A stretch of 64,000 nucleotides of DNA from Mucilaginibacter empetricola (GCF_024808665.1 NZ_JANUBZ010000010.1:62001-126000), one strand, 5' to 3'. Positions 8,086-16,068 are shown, counted from the stretch's first letter. Made by a program: numbers and translations. The notes: generated by a model not told the origin, from the sequence alone.

Positions 8086-8184
8086 TAGCGCACAATTTTG
8101 TTTTATGTCGCAATGGTAGGGAGTTGTTTTGCAGGGTTACAAGGGGGTTACTGGTAACCCCACTGCTACCCCCTCGTTTTTTTG

Positions 8185-9240
8185 TTATTTTTTGTTCCGG
8201 GGAACAGGTAGGATGAGAAATTTATCTTCTTTCTGCTCGATTTTTAGAATTGGAGATTTGCAAGGGCGCATGTTGGTTGAAATCAGATCATTCAAATATC
8301 CTTCTGTAAATTCACTGGTCTTGCCTTTTGGGGACACATATAGGAATTTTGGGGCCAGCCATTTTTCGAGGTCAGCTTGCTGGCAGCCTACGATTAAATT
8401 GGCATCATAAAGTTGTTTAAAGGCATCTGCCAGCTGATTACCATTGCCACGGAATATAAGCGGAGGTTCTGGCGTTTGATCGTTAAGTAACAGTCTTTTT
8501 AATTTGACATGATCTTCGACAACAAAGTAGTCTTTAAGTACCTCATAAAATTGGCTTGCCATACCGGCAGTAAAAGTTGGATAACGTATGGCACTTTTAT
8601 TTTGGTCTGCGTTTGCCTGAACTTCATCCGAAAGGCGGTCATTTACATTTTCTTCTACAGGAAAGCCATTGGTCTTGCGAAACTCTTCATAGGTTATCTT
8701 AGATTTAGGGGGATTCAGTCGCAATTCGATATCACGAATCAGTTCTCTTAAAAACGTTTCACGGAGCTTGATCGAATCAGCCAGGTCTTCTACAAACGCG
8801 CCAGTTATTCCAATGTCAGAGCTACTGCTTTGAAGATTGTGGACAATAAACAATTTGTCAAGGTCAATTGAAAAAATATAGTCATTGTTATAATCTTGCA
8901 GCCACTCACTATGATGGTTGTGCCAATTCTTCCAAAGTAGTTTAATACGCTCCAAAACTTTATGTAATTGTTCCAGTTGCAAGGTCATTAAACCCTCTTC
9001 TAATGTCAGCAGGTCGATTAGCGCCATGTCTTTGAGTACCCTTAACTCGCTTTTATAAGAGAAAGAATCATAATAATTAGTTTCACGAGTAATATCATAA
9101 GCATCCCCTTGCTGCCTTTTGAGTTTATTAAAATCACTTGCATCAACAACCTCCTGCTTGGTTACTCTAAGATCAAAAGTTTGGATGCGGGTTAGAAATT
9201 CTTTCAGATGTTGCATGTACATTAGAGTTAATTGAATCAA
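8185..9240 (-). CDS. Element-encoded protein of unknown function
   Basis: A 351-residue soluble protein. It is mainly helical in its first half, with an acidic middle around residue 200. The C-terminal domain includes IFRGNGNQLADAFKQLYDAN followed by LIVGCQQADLEKWLAPKFLY. I have a general sense that this C-terminal block recurs in Sphingobacteriaceae mobile elements, upstream of the excisionase-like gene, but I cannot name a family. No transmembrane segment, nuclease or ATPase motif is seen. Three closely spaced Met codons near the start (residues 1, 7 and 9) leave the exact initiation site open. The gap to the next gene, about 100 bases, is free of genes. Confidence 0.6.
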   Translation of the reverse strand: MIQLTLMYMQHLKEFLTRIQTFDLRVTKQEVVDASDFNKLKRQQGDAYDITRETNYYDSFSYKSELRVLKDMALIDLLTLEEGLMTLQLEQLHKVLERIKLLWKNWHNHHSEWLQDYNNDYIFSIDLDKLFIVHNLQSSSSDIGITGAFVEDLADSIKLRETFLRELIRDIELRLNPPKSKITYEEFRKTNGFPVEENVNDRLSDEVQANADQNKSAIRYPTFTAGMASQFYEVLKDYFVVEDHVKLKRLLLNDQTPEPPLIFRGNGNQLADAFKQLYDANLIVGCQQADLEKWLAPKFLYVSPKGKTSEFTEGYLNDLISTNMRPCKSPILKIEQKEDKFLILPVPRNKK

Positions 9241-9846
9241 TACAAAATTACATACATGTCAATATTTAGTTCCAAAATTGCCATGATTATTTTCATTTTG
9301 CGATTAGTTGGTTTAAATGATCCTAATTCGTCCAAAATAGCATTATAATAAGTTACTGCCTGTGCCTTTAAGCCCGATCTTGCCTATTAATATAATAATT
9401 GGTAAAGAAAGTATATTGTTAGGTTGGTACAAGTAGACAAATTGTCACGAGTCTGTTACGGTGAAATGACAAATAAGCCAGTCGTGTTATATTGACATAT
9501 TGATAAATATTATTATTGTCTTAGCAGTTAAATAATTATAGTATTTACAATAACACCTAAAGTATTCGTTAAAAGAATAATTCCGCATCCTCCCATACCC
9601 CAATTGGCATGCTAAATGACTATGTATGTATAGCTTAGCAATGAGTGAATACTCATATATTGTTAGTGCTGACGGACGGGACATCCGATTGCCAATAATT
9701 AATAACAAGGCTTTAATGATAAATGCCATTTGAATATGTAGCTAATCGTCAGACCTCCCTTCTTTAGCAATGACCGCATTTTGCCGGGCAAATATTCACG
9801 CTGCTGAATGGTTCAGCAGCGCATTTTAAGAAAGGAGACCATAATT
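9241..9846. other. 600-base intergenic region upstream of the defence operon
   Basis: This AT-rich gap separates the divergent mobilization and defence modules and must hold the promoters for both. The only clear structure is the hairpin at 9799-9821. A minus-strand frame at 9487-9729 has no family resemblance and is judged spurious. I see no confident -7/-33 promoter match. Confidence 0.5.
9799..9821 (+). promoter_or_regulatory. Perfect hairpin in the leader of the Thoeris operon
   Basis: The arms CGCTGCTGAA (9799-9808) and TTCAGCAGCG (9812-9821) pair perfectly over 10 bases around a TGG loop. The ribosome binding site AAAGGAG lies 11 bases further on, at about 9832-9838, and the ATG at 9847. 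It could be an operator for a repressor or an RNA leader element. It is not followed by a T-run, so it is not a standard terminator. Confidence 0.5.
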
Positions 9847-10407
9847 ATGGCGATTATTACAAAACAAGAGTTAATGACATTTTCAGCAAACCTGTCGTCT
9901 TCTACAAGGGCAGGTTATTTTACGAAGTCATTCAGCCTTAACGAAGCAAAATCCAGATCAATCAAAACAGTTTTTTTATCACACAGTCACAGTGATAAGG
10001 ATGTAATCGAACCAGCTATCGCATTGCTTAAAAGCGTCGGGGTAAATGTGTACGTTGACTGGAAAGACAGTTCTATGCCTGCCATTACCAACGCCGTGAC
10101 GGCGGAAAAGATCAAAGACAACATCCGTAAACATGACCGGTTCATTTTACTGGCATCTCCTGCTGCCATCAAATCTAATTGGGTAAACTGGGAGCTTGGA
10201 TTTGGTGATGCGCATAAATATCTACCGAATATTACGCTGTTGCCAGTTGTGGAAACCGAAAATGATTGGAAAGATGCTGAGTATTTGCGTATTTACCCAT
10301 ACATCGAAGGGGTTGCTGCTTATAGTGGTTATCAGTTTATCTATAACTATTATGTTGTAAATCCCGACGGAACGAAAATCGAATTGAAAACCTGGTTAAC
10401 CCGATAA
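9847..10407 (+). CDS. TIR domain protein, first gene of the Thoeris operon
   Basis: A 186-residue protein with a canonical TIR domain. After an N-terminal extension of about 38 residues, the A-strand and first loop are KTVFLSHSHSDKDV. A DWKDSSMP segment corresponds to the BB-loop region, and NWVNWELGFGDAH carries the candidate catalytic glutamate (E116 in this numbering). The start is set by AAAGGAG ending 8 bases before the ATG at 9847; a longer frame from a GTG at 9808 would run through the leader hairpin and is rejected. TIR domains of this class hydrolyse or cyclise NAD+. This one is not of the ThsB subtype seen in the last gene, so it may recognise a different trigger. It sits 2 bases from thsA. 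Confidence 0.85.
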   Translation: MAIITKQELMTFSANLSSSTRAGYFTKSFSLNEAKSRSIKTVFLSHSHSDKDVIEPAIALLKSVGVNVYVDWKDSSMPAITNAVTAEKIKDNIRKHDRFILLASPAAIKSNWVNWELGFGDAHKYLPNITLLPVVETENDWKDAEYLRIYPYIEGVAAYSGYQFIYNYYVVNPDGTKIELKTWLTR

Positions 10408-10409
10408 CG

Positions 10410-11846
10410 ATGAAAACAGAACATAAAACATTTTATAAAGATGTGATTAAAGAAATCGAAACTGGCTCGCTAGCCATTTTCGCGGGTGCAGGTTTGTCTG
10501 TTGCGGCAGGTCATGTTAACTGGAAACAGTTATTAAAGGATATTACCGAAGACCTCGGACTTAATTATAACAAAGAGACTGATTTAATAGCCATCGCTCA
10601 ATACAATACCAACAAGATCGGTAACCGAAGCGTAATTAACCGGAAAATCATTGATGAGTTTAATAAGGATATTGAACACACCGAAAATCATGAGATCCTT
10701 TCTCGTTTACCGATCTATTCCTACTGGACAACCAACTATGATAATCTGATTGAAAAATCACTGGAAGGTCGTAAGCGTATCCCCGATGTAAAACATAGTG
10801 TCTCGCAACTACCTTATCCAAAGCCCCGCCGCGATGCCATTGTTTATAAAATGCACGGAGATGCTACTATACCTGAAGAAGCAGTGATCACGAAAGATGA
10901 TTACGAGCGCTATCCGGTAGATAAGGCTGGTTTCCTCACTGCTTTAAATAGCGAACTTTTATCAAAGCTTTTCGTGTTTATAGGGTTCAGCTTTACAGAC
11001 CCTAACCTCGATTACATCCTAAGCAGGGTGAGGATTCAGATGAAGGGCGCTCACCGGCACCATTATCATTTTGTGCGGAAGGTGTCGAAAGCTGATTACA
11101 AAGCTGAAGATATGGCTGATTATGAATTTGACCTGCGTAAACAGGAACTTTTTGTGAATGACCTTAGCAGATTTGGTTTACAGCCGGTGTATGTAGATAG
11201 CTACGAGGAGATCACAGATATCTTACGGGAAATTGAATCTGAGTTTAAAAGGAAAACTGTTTTTATTTCAGGTAGTGCCGAAGAATATGAAAGCTTTACC
11301 CCTCAACAGGCCCAGGGGTTTATTCACAAGTTAAGCGCTGGTTTGGTTGGTGACGGTCTTCGGATCGTCAATGGTTTTGGCTGGGGTGTAGGTAGTGCCG
11401 TTATTAACGGCGCTTTATCTAAGATCTATGATAAGCCAGAAAAGTATTCACGGGAGCAGCTTATCGTAAAACCTTTCCCGCAATTTGCGACCGGTGGAAA
11501 AACCCTGGAGGTGCTATGGGCAGATTACCGGCAGGATATGATCAGCTATGCGGGTATTGCGATCGTTATTTTTGGCAATAAAAAAAATGCGACCTCGGGT
11601 GAAATCGAACTGGCCCAAGGCGTGTTTAAAGAATACGAAATAGCCAAAGCAAAGAACTTATTTGTTATTCCTGTTTACGCTACCGGCTCGATGGCTAAAC
11701 AGATCTTCGAGGAAATGGAAAGCGATGGTTTTGGCCTTAAAACGGACAGTGAGTTATTTGGGCTAATGAGCCAGCTAAAGACGCTTACAGATGAAGACGA
11801 AATCATCAAACAAATTCTAAAGATCATTAAACTATTAAACCTTTAA
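10410..11846 (+). CDS. thsA: ThsA: SIR2-SLOG NADase effector of type I Thoeris
   Basis: A 478-residue protein, essentially the length of Bacillus cereus ThsA (476). The N-terminal SIR2 domain has the nucleotide loop IFAGAGLSVAAG (23-34), the TTNYDN motif with catalytic N109, and the KMHGD motif with H149. These correspond in spacing to N112 and H152 of B. cereus ThsA, the residues needed for NAD+ hydrolysis. The C-terminal SLOG domain starts at about 282 (TVFISGSAEEYESF), with the Gly-rich ligand loop RIVNGFGWGVGS at 318-329. Basic R374 in ADYRQDM is a candidate for the cyclic-nucleotide pocket. In known systems the TIR protein makes 1''-3' gcADPR, SLOG binds it, and SIR2 then destroys cellular NAD+. 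It is coupled to the flanking TIR genes by gaps of 2 and 4 bases. Confidence 0.92.
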   Translation: MKTEHKTFYKDVIKEIETGSLAIFAGAGLSVAAGHVNWKQLLKDITEDLGLNYNKETDLIAIAQYNTNKIGNRSVINRKIIDEFNKDIEHTENHEILSRLPIYSYWTTNYDNLIEKSLEGRKRIPDVKHSVSQLPYPKPRRDAIVYKMHGDATIPEEAVITKDDYERYPVDKAGFLTALNSELLSKLFVFIGFSFTDPNLDYILSRVRIQMKGAHRHHYHFVRKVSKADYKAEDMADYEFDLRKQELFVNDLSRFGLQPVYVDSYEEITDILREIESEFKRKTVFISGSAEEYESFTPQQAQGFIHKLSAGLVGDGLRIVNGFGWGVGSAVINGALSKIYDKPEKYSREQLIVKPFPQFATGGKTLEVLWADYRQDMISYAGIAIVIFGNKKNATSGEIELAQGVFKEYEIAKAKNLFVIPVYATGSMAKQIFEEMESDGFGLKTDSELFGLMSQLKTLTDEDEIIKQILKIIKLLNL

Positions 11847-11850
11847 CGTA

Positions 11851-12504
11851 ATGGGAAGAAAAATATTTATCACATACAAATACGGCGATACGAATGTTCG
11901 GGCATTGCCTAACATATTTTATACGAAGGCAAGAGACTATGTTACCGCCTTGCAAGCAAAAATTGATGGGGAAGATCACATCAACAAAGGTGAATTGGAT
12001 GGCGAATCGCTGGAACACTTTGAAGACGAAGCCATCGCATCAAGTCTTCGGAATAAGATCTACGACAGCAGCATCACAATTGTACTGATCTCACCCACAA
12101 TGAAAACTACTGCGCCAGAAAAAGATCAGTGGATTCCTTGGGAGATATCCTATTCACTAAAGGAGCATTCCAGAAATGGTCGGACGAGTTTGTCTAATGC
12201 CTTGCTAGCTGTAGTTCTCCCGGATATGTTGGGTAGTTACAATTATTTTATGACATCGAATGCGGCTTGCAATAGCATCACCTATCATACCGACCGACTT
12301 TTTTCTATTCTTGCAAGGAATATGTTTAATATCAAACAACCAGTTACAAGGGAGTGCAGTGGCACGACTATTCACGAGGGACACCATTCTTATGCGCATA
12401 CCGTAAAATGGGACGATTTCATCACGAATATCAATCATTACCTGGACGTTGCCGCCGGTATTAATGGAAATATTGACAATTATAACATCGCAAAAGCGAT
12501 CTGA
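11851..12504 (+). CDS. TIR domain protein, third gene of the Thoeris operon
   Basis: A 217-residue protein with a TIR fold of a second kind. The first strand and loop are KIFITYKYGDTNV (4-16). An acidic segment HINKGELDGESLEHF (43-57) fills the region between. The central strand is SSITIVLISPTMK, and WIPWEISYSLKEH carries the candidate catalytic E98. The C-terminal extension (about 100-217) includes several Cys/His and aromatic residues and looks like a recognition or oligomerisation part. Proteins of this layout are familiar as TIR partners in Thoeris operons, although not the B. cereus ThsB subtype. It is 4 bases after thsA and 6 bases before the last gene. Confidence 0.83.
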   Translation: MGRKIFITYKYGDTNVRALPNIFYTKARDYVTALQAKIDGEDHINKGELDGESLEHFEDEAIASSLRNKIYDSSITIVLISPTMKTTAPEKDQWIPWEISYSLKEHSRNGRTSLSNALLAVVLPDMLGSYNYFMTSNAACNSITYHTDRLFSILARNMFNIKQPVTRECSGTTIHEGHHSYAHTVKWDDFITNINHYLDVAAGINGNIDNYNIAKAI

Positions 12505-12510
12505 TAAGGT

Positions 12511-13131
12511 ATGGCCCGATACACTTTTTTTAGCTTTTCCTATGTCGATGTAAGTAATTTTCGGGTTAATGTTGTAAGAAATAGCTGGCGTTATCACAAT
12601 GATAACGCCAGCTTTTATGATGCTTCGATCTGGGAAGAAGGCTACACCAAAAATTCGGCTAAACTGAAAAGAATGATCGATGATGCGCTATTTGGTACAT
12701 CGGTTACCGCTGTTCTGATCGGAAGCGACACCGCAGAGCGGCGTTGGGTAAGATACGAGATCGTTAAAAGCTTCGAGCAGGGTAAAGGTATAGTTGGGGT
12801 ACATATTAACCGCATTATGTGCAAGAAACGTACGATCTGTAAAAAGGGTGTTAATCCGCTGGATAAGCTCGGCATACAGGTATCAGCGGATGGTGCCTAT
12901 ATTACCTTTTATGAAGTGATCAACGGAAAATGGCAGGTTTATAATGATCTTGGTTCAATCCCTAACCGTATGAGCAATAGTATATTTTTTGAACAGAACC
13001 GCAAGCACAAGGATTTCGGTAAATTCTATCGTTTTTCAGAACTGTTTAATACCCATTGCTGGAAAAATGACGATGGCCATTGGAATTATCCCACATGGGT
13101 TGAAAATGCAGCTATTGAGGTTGGTAGGTAG
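12511..13131 (+). CDS. thsB: ThsB-type TIR protein (DUF1863), last gene of the Thoeris operon
   Basis: A 206-residue protein of the MTH538/DUF1863 TIR subtype to which B. cereus ThsB (199 residues) belongs. Features in order are FFSFSYVDVSNFRVNVVRNS (6-25), the SIWEEGYTKNSAKLK segment (39-53), the strand VTAVLIGSDTAERRW (65-79), and VRYEIVKSFEQGK with the likely catalytic E83. The C-terminal part carries the usual block NPLDKLGIQVSADGAYITFY. ThsB senses phage infection and makes the cyclic ADP-ribose isomer that activates ThsA. A strong hairpin lies within codons 25-34 of this gene. It ends the operon; beyond it is the element's right end. Confidence 0.9.
   Translation: MARYTFFSFSYVDVSNFRVNVVRNSWRYHNDNASFYDASIWEEGYTKNSAKLKRMIDDALFGTSVTAVLIGSDTAERRWVRYEIVKSFEQGKGIVGVHINRIMCKKRTICKKGVNPLDKLGIQVSADGAYITFYEVINGKWQVYNDLGSIPNRMSNSIFFEQNRKHKDFGKFYRFSELFNTHCWKNDDGHWNYPTWVENAAIEVGR
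12583..12613 (+). repeat. Perfect 14-bp hairpin inside the thsB coding sequence
   Basis: The arms AGCTGGCGTTATCA (12583-12596) and TGATAACGCCAGCT (12600-12613) pair perfectly around a CAA loop. Three more T bases (12614-12616) follow the right arm. It lies about 73 bases after the thsB start codon, so in the transcript it could work as a terminator-like attenuator or a ribosome roadblock. Alternatively it could be a protein site or a coincidence. Confidence 0.5.
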
Positions 13132-13501
13132 GCTTATGACTGTTTAACCAGCAATTACAGCGCGCCAAAAAGCTACCAATCCCCTTGGATAGCGGCGTTT
13201 TACGTTGTTTAAGCTATTACAGCGCTTAATTAACTTCGATAATAATCAGAATGGCATTCAGTGGCCTCATCTGTTCGCTCGATTGTTGTAAATACATAGG
13301 AGTACCAGGAATAAATGGCAAAACGAATCGATCGAATTGACTATTCTTATCCTTCTAATTGTCCTAAATGATCATTACAATCTTGTTTAACTCGTGCACA
13401 AAAAATTATGCGTGAGTTAAAAAACTTCAAAATTGTGTGAGAAATGTGTGAGAATAAAAAACCCAACTCGCCAGAGTTGGGTTAAATCATTGATTTTGAG
13501 G
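13132..13501. other. Right end of the mobile element, no gene seen
   Basis: This 370-base stretch between thsB and the tRNA gene has no convincing reading frame. It contains two direct copies of TGTGTGAGAA at 13434-13443 and 13445-13454, an 11-base period that could be an integrase arm-binding site. The terminator hairpin of the tRNA is at 13452-13483. The integration point probably lies at or just inside the tRNA 3' end. The matching direct repeat of the other end would lie outside the window. Confidence 0.5.
13452..13483 (-). terminator. Terminator of the tRNA-Asn transcript
   Basis: A perfect 10-bp stem AACCCAACTC (13460-13469) / GAGTTGGGTT (13474-13483) with loop GCCA. Read leftward it is followed by a T-rich tract (complement of 13452-13459). 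It sits directly downstream of the tRNA 3' end. Confidence 0.7.
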
Positions 13502-13575
13502 CTCCTGAGGCTGGGCTCGAACCAGCGACCCTCTGATTAACAGTCAGATGCTCTAACCGGCTGAGCTACTCAGGA
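13502..13575 (-). tRNA. tRNA-Asn (anticodon GTT)
   Basis: On the minus strand the acceptor arms TCCTGAG and CTCAGGA pair fully, with G as discriminator at 13502. The anticodon loop reads CTGTTAATC, giving anticodon GTT. The T-arm GGTTCGAGCC is standard. CCA is not encoded. The gene's 3' end faces the mobile element, as expected if the element integrated at this site and rebuilt the tRNA end. Confidence 0.93.
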
Positions 13576-13832
13576 ATCATTTTCCGGTTTGGAGTGTGCA
13601 AAAGTATAAATCTTGAGCAAATTTCGCAACCCAAAATGAAAAAAAATGTAATTTTTTTTAGCGCCTTCTGTTTGTACCCGAAAAGTGGGAAACCTATCGG
13701 CTGATTAACAGGTAGATATCCCTCCTAAATATTTCTGCGGATGCCAAAATAAATTTAGCTTTTTTTTTCAAAAGCGCATTTTACGAGGTAATTTCGCAAT
13801 ATTTGCGGCAAAAAATATTACATAACCCCCAA

Positions 13833-14747
13833 ATGAGTTTATTAGTTATTGGTACTGTTGCGTTCGACGCTATTGAGACACCCTTTGGTAAAACAGATAA
13901 AATTGTTGGCGGCGCAGCCACTTATGCAGGCCTGGCCGCATCCTATTTTTATGATAAAGTGAAAATTGTAGCCGTTGTGGGCGACGATTTTCCGCAAAGC
14001 GAGATCAAAGATTTTAACAATCATCATATAGATACCGAAGGATTGCAGGTAAAAGCCGGCGAAAAATCATTCTTCTGGGCTGGCAAATATCATAATGATA
14101 TGAACAGTCGCGATACCCTGGTTACTGAACTGAATGTACTGGCTGATTTTGACCCTATCATCCCACCATCATACCAGGACTGCGAATACCTGATGCTGGG
14201 TAACTTAACCCCGCAGGTGCAGCAAACGGTTATTAAGCGTTTAACCAATCGCCCAAAACTGATTGTAATGGATACCATGAACTTTTGGATGGATATTGCC
14301 CTTAATGATTTACTGGAAACCATTAAAATGGTGGATGTATTAACCATTAATGATGCCGAGGCCCGTCAACTATCAGGCGAATACTCATTAGTGAAAGCTG
14401 CCCGTAAAATTTTAACTATGGGCCCCAAATATTTGATTATTAAAAAAGGTGAACATGGCGCATTGCTGTTTCACGAGGATAAAATATTCTCGGCCCCGGC
14501 ATTGCCATTGGCCGATGTATTTGACCCAACCGGAGCAGGCGATACCTTTGCAGGAGGTTTTATAGGATATTTAGCCAAAGTGGGTACAGTGAATTTCGAT
14601 AATATGAAAAACGCCATCATTTTCGGCTCGGCGCTGGCTTCATTCTGTGTAGAGAAATTCGGAACCGAAAAAATCCGTAACCTGAGCAAAGAAGAAATTG
14701 CTGCCAGGGTTGATGAATTTGTAAGCCTGTCGAAATTTGAGATATAA
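13833..14747 (+). CDS. PfkB-family carbohydrate kinase
   Basis: A 304-residue sugar or nucleoside kinase of the ribokinase/PfkB family. The N-terminal Gly pair is in GGAATYAGLAAS (27-38). The C-terminal signature DPTGAGDTFAGGF has the catalytic base D237 in GAGD. The lid strands are near residues 10-25 and 80-105. The substrate cannot be told from motifs. The ATG at 13833 is preferred to an upstream TTG at 13803 because the family starts right at the LLVIGTVAFD strand. It is the first core gene right of the tRNA and is transcribed alone. It ends at a strong bidirectional terminator shared with the cytochrome b5-like gene. Confidence 0.85.
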   Translation: MSLLVIGTVAFDAIETPFGKTDKIVGGAATYAGLAASYFYDKVKIVAVVGDDFPQSEIKDFNNHHIDTEGLQVKAGEKSFFWAGKYHNDMNSRDTLVTELNVLADFDPIIPPSYQDCEYLMLGNLTPQVQQTVIKRLTNRPKLIVMDTMNFWMDIALNDLLETIKMVDVLTINDAEARQLSGEYSLVKAARKILTMGPKYLIIKKGEHGALLFHEDKIFSAPALPLADVFDPTGAGDTFAGGFIGYLAKVGTVNFDNMKNAIIFGSALASFCVEKFGTEKIRNLSKEEIAARVDEFVSLSKFEI

Positions 14748-14790
14748 TTTTTGATTTCGGATTTCGCCACCGCTAAAGCTAAGGCGCACG

Positions 14791-14839
14791 AAGTCGGAAT
14801 TTCAATTTCGGATTTATGCTGAAATTGAAATTCTGACTT
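14791..14839. terminator. Bidirectional terminator between the PfkB and cytochrome b5-like genes
   Basis: A 19-bp stem (14791-14809 with 14821-14839, one G-U pair) around an 11-base loop lies between two convergent genes. The central arm GAATTTCAATTTC is perfectly paired. AT-rich tails suit both directions. Confidence 0.6.
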
Positions 14840-14875
14840 TCATTTTCCAGTAACATTCCGACTAAAGACTCAAGG

Positions 14876-15112
14876 CTAGCCTAGTCTCCCAATCGGGTCA
14901 AAATGCTCAAAAACCCATTCGTCGTGTGGGGCATCGGCTAGTTCGGCGGTCAAATCCTGGCCGGCCCAGTGTTCGTAATGTTTGCCGTTGCGCCATAGCC
15001 TGCTGCGCGATACGTCATAAATCAGTCCTTTGTAAGCTATCCATATTTCGGGCTTATCCTGTCCGTTGCGCAGGGCCAGTTGTGATTTGGTATAAACAGG
15101 CAGTTCGTTCAT
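14876..15112 (-). CDS. Cytochrome b5-like heme-binding domain protein
   Basis: A 78-residue single-domain protein starting at MNELPVYTKSQLALRNGQ. The cytochrome b5-like core is visible in IWIAYKGLIYDVSRSRLW followed by GKHYEHWAGQDLTAEL. The candidate axial histidines are the two in HYEH and the one in FEHFDPIG. The classical HPGG motif is absent, as in the short prokaryotic members. A start seven codons upstream (15133) is possible. It probably binds heme or a steroid-like ligand, in the cytosol. It is transcribed leftward, between the terminator of the sigma-factor gene and the bidirectional terminator. Confidence 0.75.
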   Translation of the reverse strand: MNELPVYTKSQLALRNGQDKPEIWIAYKGLIYDVSRSRLWRNGKHYEHWAGQDLTAELADAPHDEWVFEHFDPIGRLG

Positions 15113-15166
15113 CCGGCTAAAATACAAAAACAAGCCTGTAATAGCTTTGCTACCCTATACAACGCA

Positions 15167-15198
15167 AAACGGCCCGGATTGGAGTACCCGGACCGTTT
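15167..15198 (-). terminator. Terminator downstream of the ECF sigma factor gene
   Basis: The arms AAACGG-CCGG (15167-15177, one mismatch) and CCGG-CCGTTT (15188-15198) form a GC-rich stem. Leftward it is followed by TTTTGCG. It lies between the sigma-factor stop and the cytochrome b5-like start, both on the minus strand. Confidence 0.5.
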
Positions 15199-15285
15199 CT
15201 ATATATGGATTTTCGGATTGGCTGATTAAAATGTTTACCCTTAGTTTGGAAGCGCGGGTAAACATTTTTGAATTATATGCTGATT

Positions 15286-15822
15286 TTAATTTTCTGCGTA
15301 AACAGGTTTGGCAATACCGTTATCATAAGCCTTCAAACTCTTTTTTAACAGCTTACGGGCAACGTGTATGCGGGTTTTTACTGTACCGATGGGTATTTCT
15401 AAATGATCGGCAATTTCATGGTATTTGTGGCCTTCAAAATACATGGTGAAGGGTATATAATAATCGGCAGGGAGCCTGTCTAAGGCTTTCTTCAAATCGT
15501 CCATAACAAACTTGGCTTCGCCCTGGTTTTTGGTTGAACTGAATACCAGGTTTGGCGATGATATCTCATCAGACTTGGTAACAAAAGTGTTCATTTTTAC
15601 AAACCTGCGATAGTTGTTAATGAACGTATTTTTCATGATAGTGTATAACCACCCCTTTAAATTTGTTCCTTCTTTAAATTTGTTGTAGTAAGTTATGGCC
15701 TTCAACATTGTATCCTGGACAAGGTCGTTAGCATCATCTGCGTCGTGGGTAAAGTGCAAGGCGTAAGACCTTAGTGAGGTTGCCTGACGTAGTACTAGGG
15801 TGTTAAACTCAATCTTTGTCAT
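15286..15822 (-). CDS. ECF-family RNA polymerase sigma factor
   Basis: A 178-residue sigma-70 family protein with region 2 (DDANDLVQDTMLKAITYYNK) and region 4 (YHEIADHLEIPIGTVKTRIH, then VARKLLKK) and no region 3, the ECF layout. It starts at MTKIEFNTLVLRQATS; an ATG 12 codons upstream would add a poorly conserved hydrophobic leader and is less likely. No anti-sigma gene is adjacent, so its control is not evident. It is a housekeeping-type ECF sigma common in this phylum. Confidence 0.88.
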   Translation of the reverse strand: MTKIEFNTLVLRQATSLRSYALHFTHDADDANDLVQDTMLKAITYYNKFKEGTNLKGWLYTIMKNTFINNYRRFVKMNTFVTKSDEISSPNLVFSSTKNQGEAKFVMDDLKKALDRLPADYYIPFTMYFEGHKYHEIADHLEIPIGTVKTRIHVARKLLKKSLKAYDNGIAKPVYAEN

Positions 15823-16068
15823 ACTGTTAAAGTTTTGTATCAGCAGTAAGGCAAACATAATACCACTAAAAACTGTACAGTCTGTTTGTGTACTATAGTT
15901 TAATCACAAGTTTAATTAATTGTCTATATAGTGTAATGTGTACACTGTATAATATGTAATTTGTTGATAATAAGTTGTTTGTTTGCTATTTTGGACGAAG
16001 TATCGAAAGGTTTTATGGCGATTTTGCAGATAGATCGCTGTAATTTATTCTAGTTAAAATATAATAAA

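Noticed and set aside
9487..9729. Minus-strand frame of 80 codons in the defence-operon leader
   Set aside because: No family resemblance, AT-rich non-coding look, and it lies in the region expected to hold promoters.
9808..9846. Longer GTG start for the first TIR gene
   Set aside because: It would translate through the hairpin, and a good AAAGGAG site lies in front of the ATG at 9847.
12205..12597. Antisense frame of 130 codons within the Thoeris operon
   Set aside because: Lies fully opposite two well-supported TIR genes and has no recognisable motif.
1..13500. Transposase or integrase in the accessory region
   Set aside because: No DDE transposase or tyrosine recombinase motif is present; the integrase is presumed to be at the other end of the element, outside the window.
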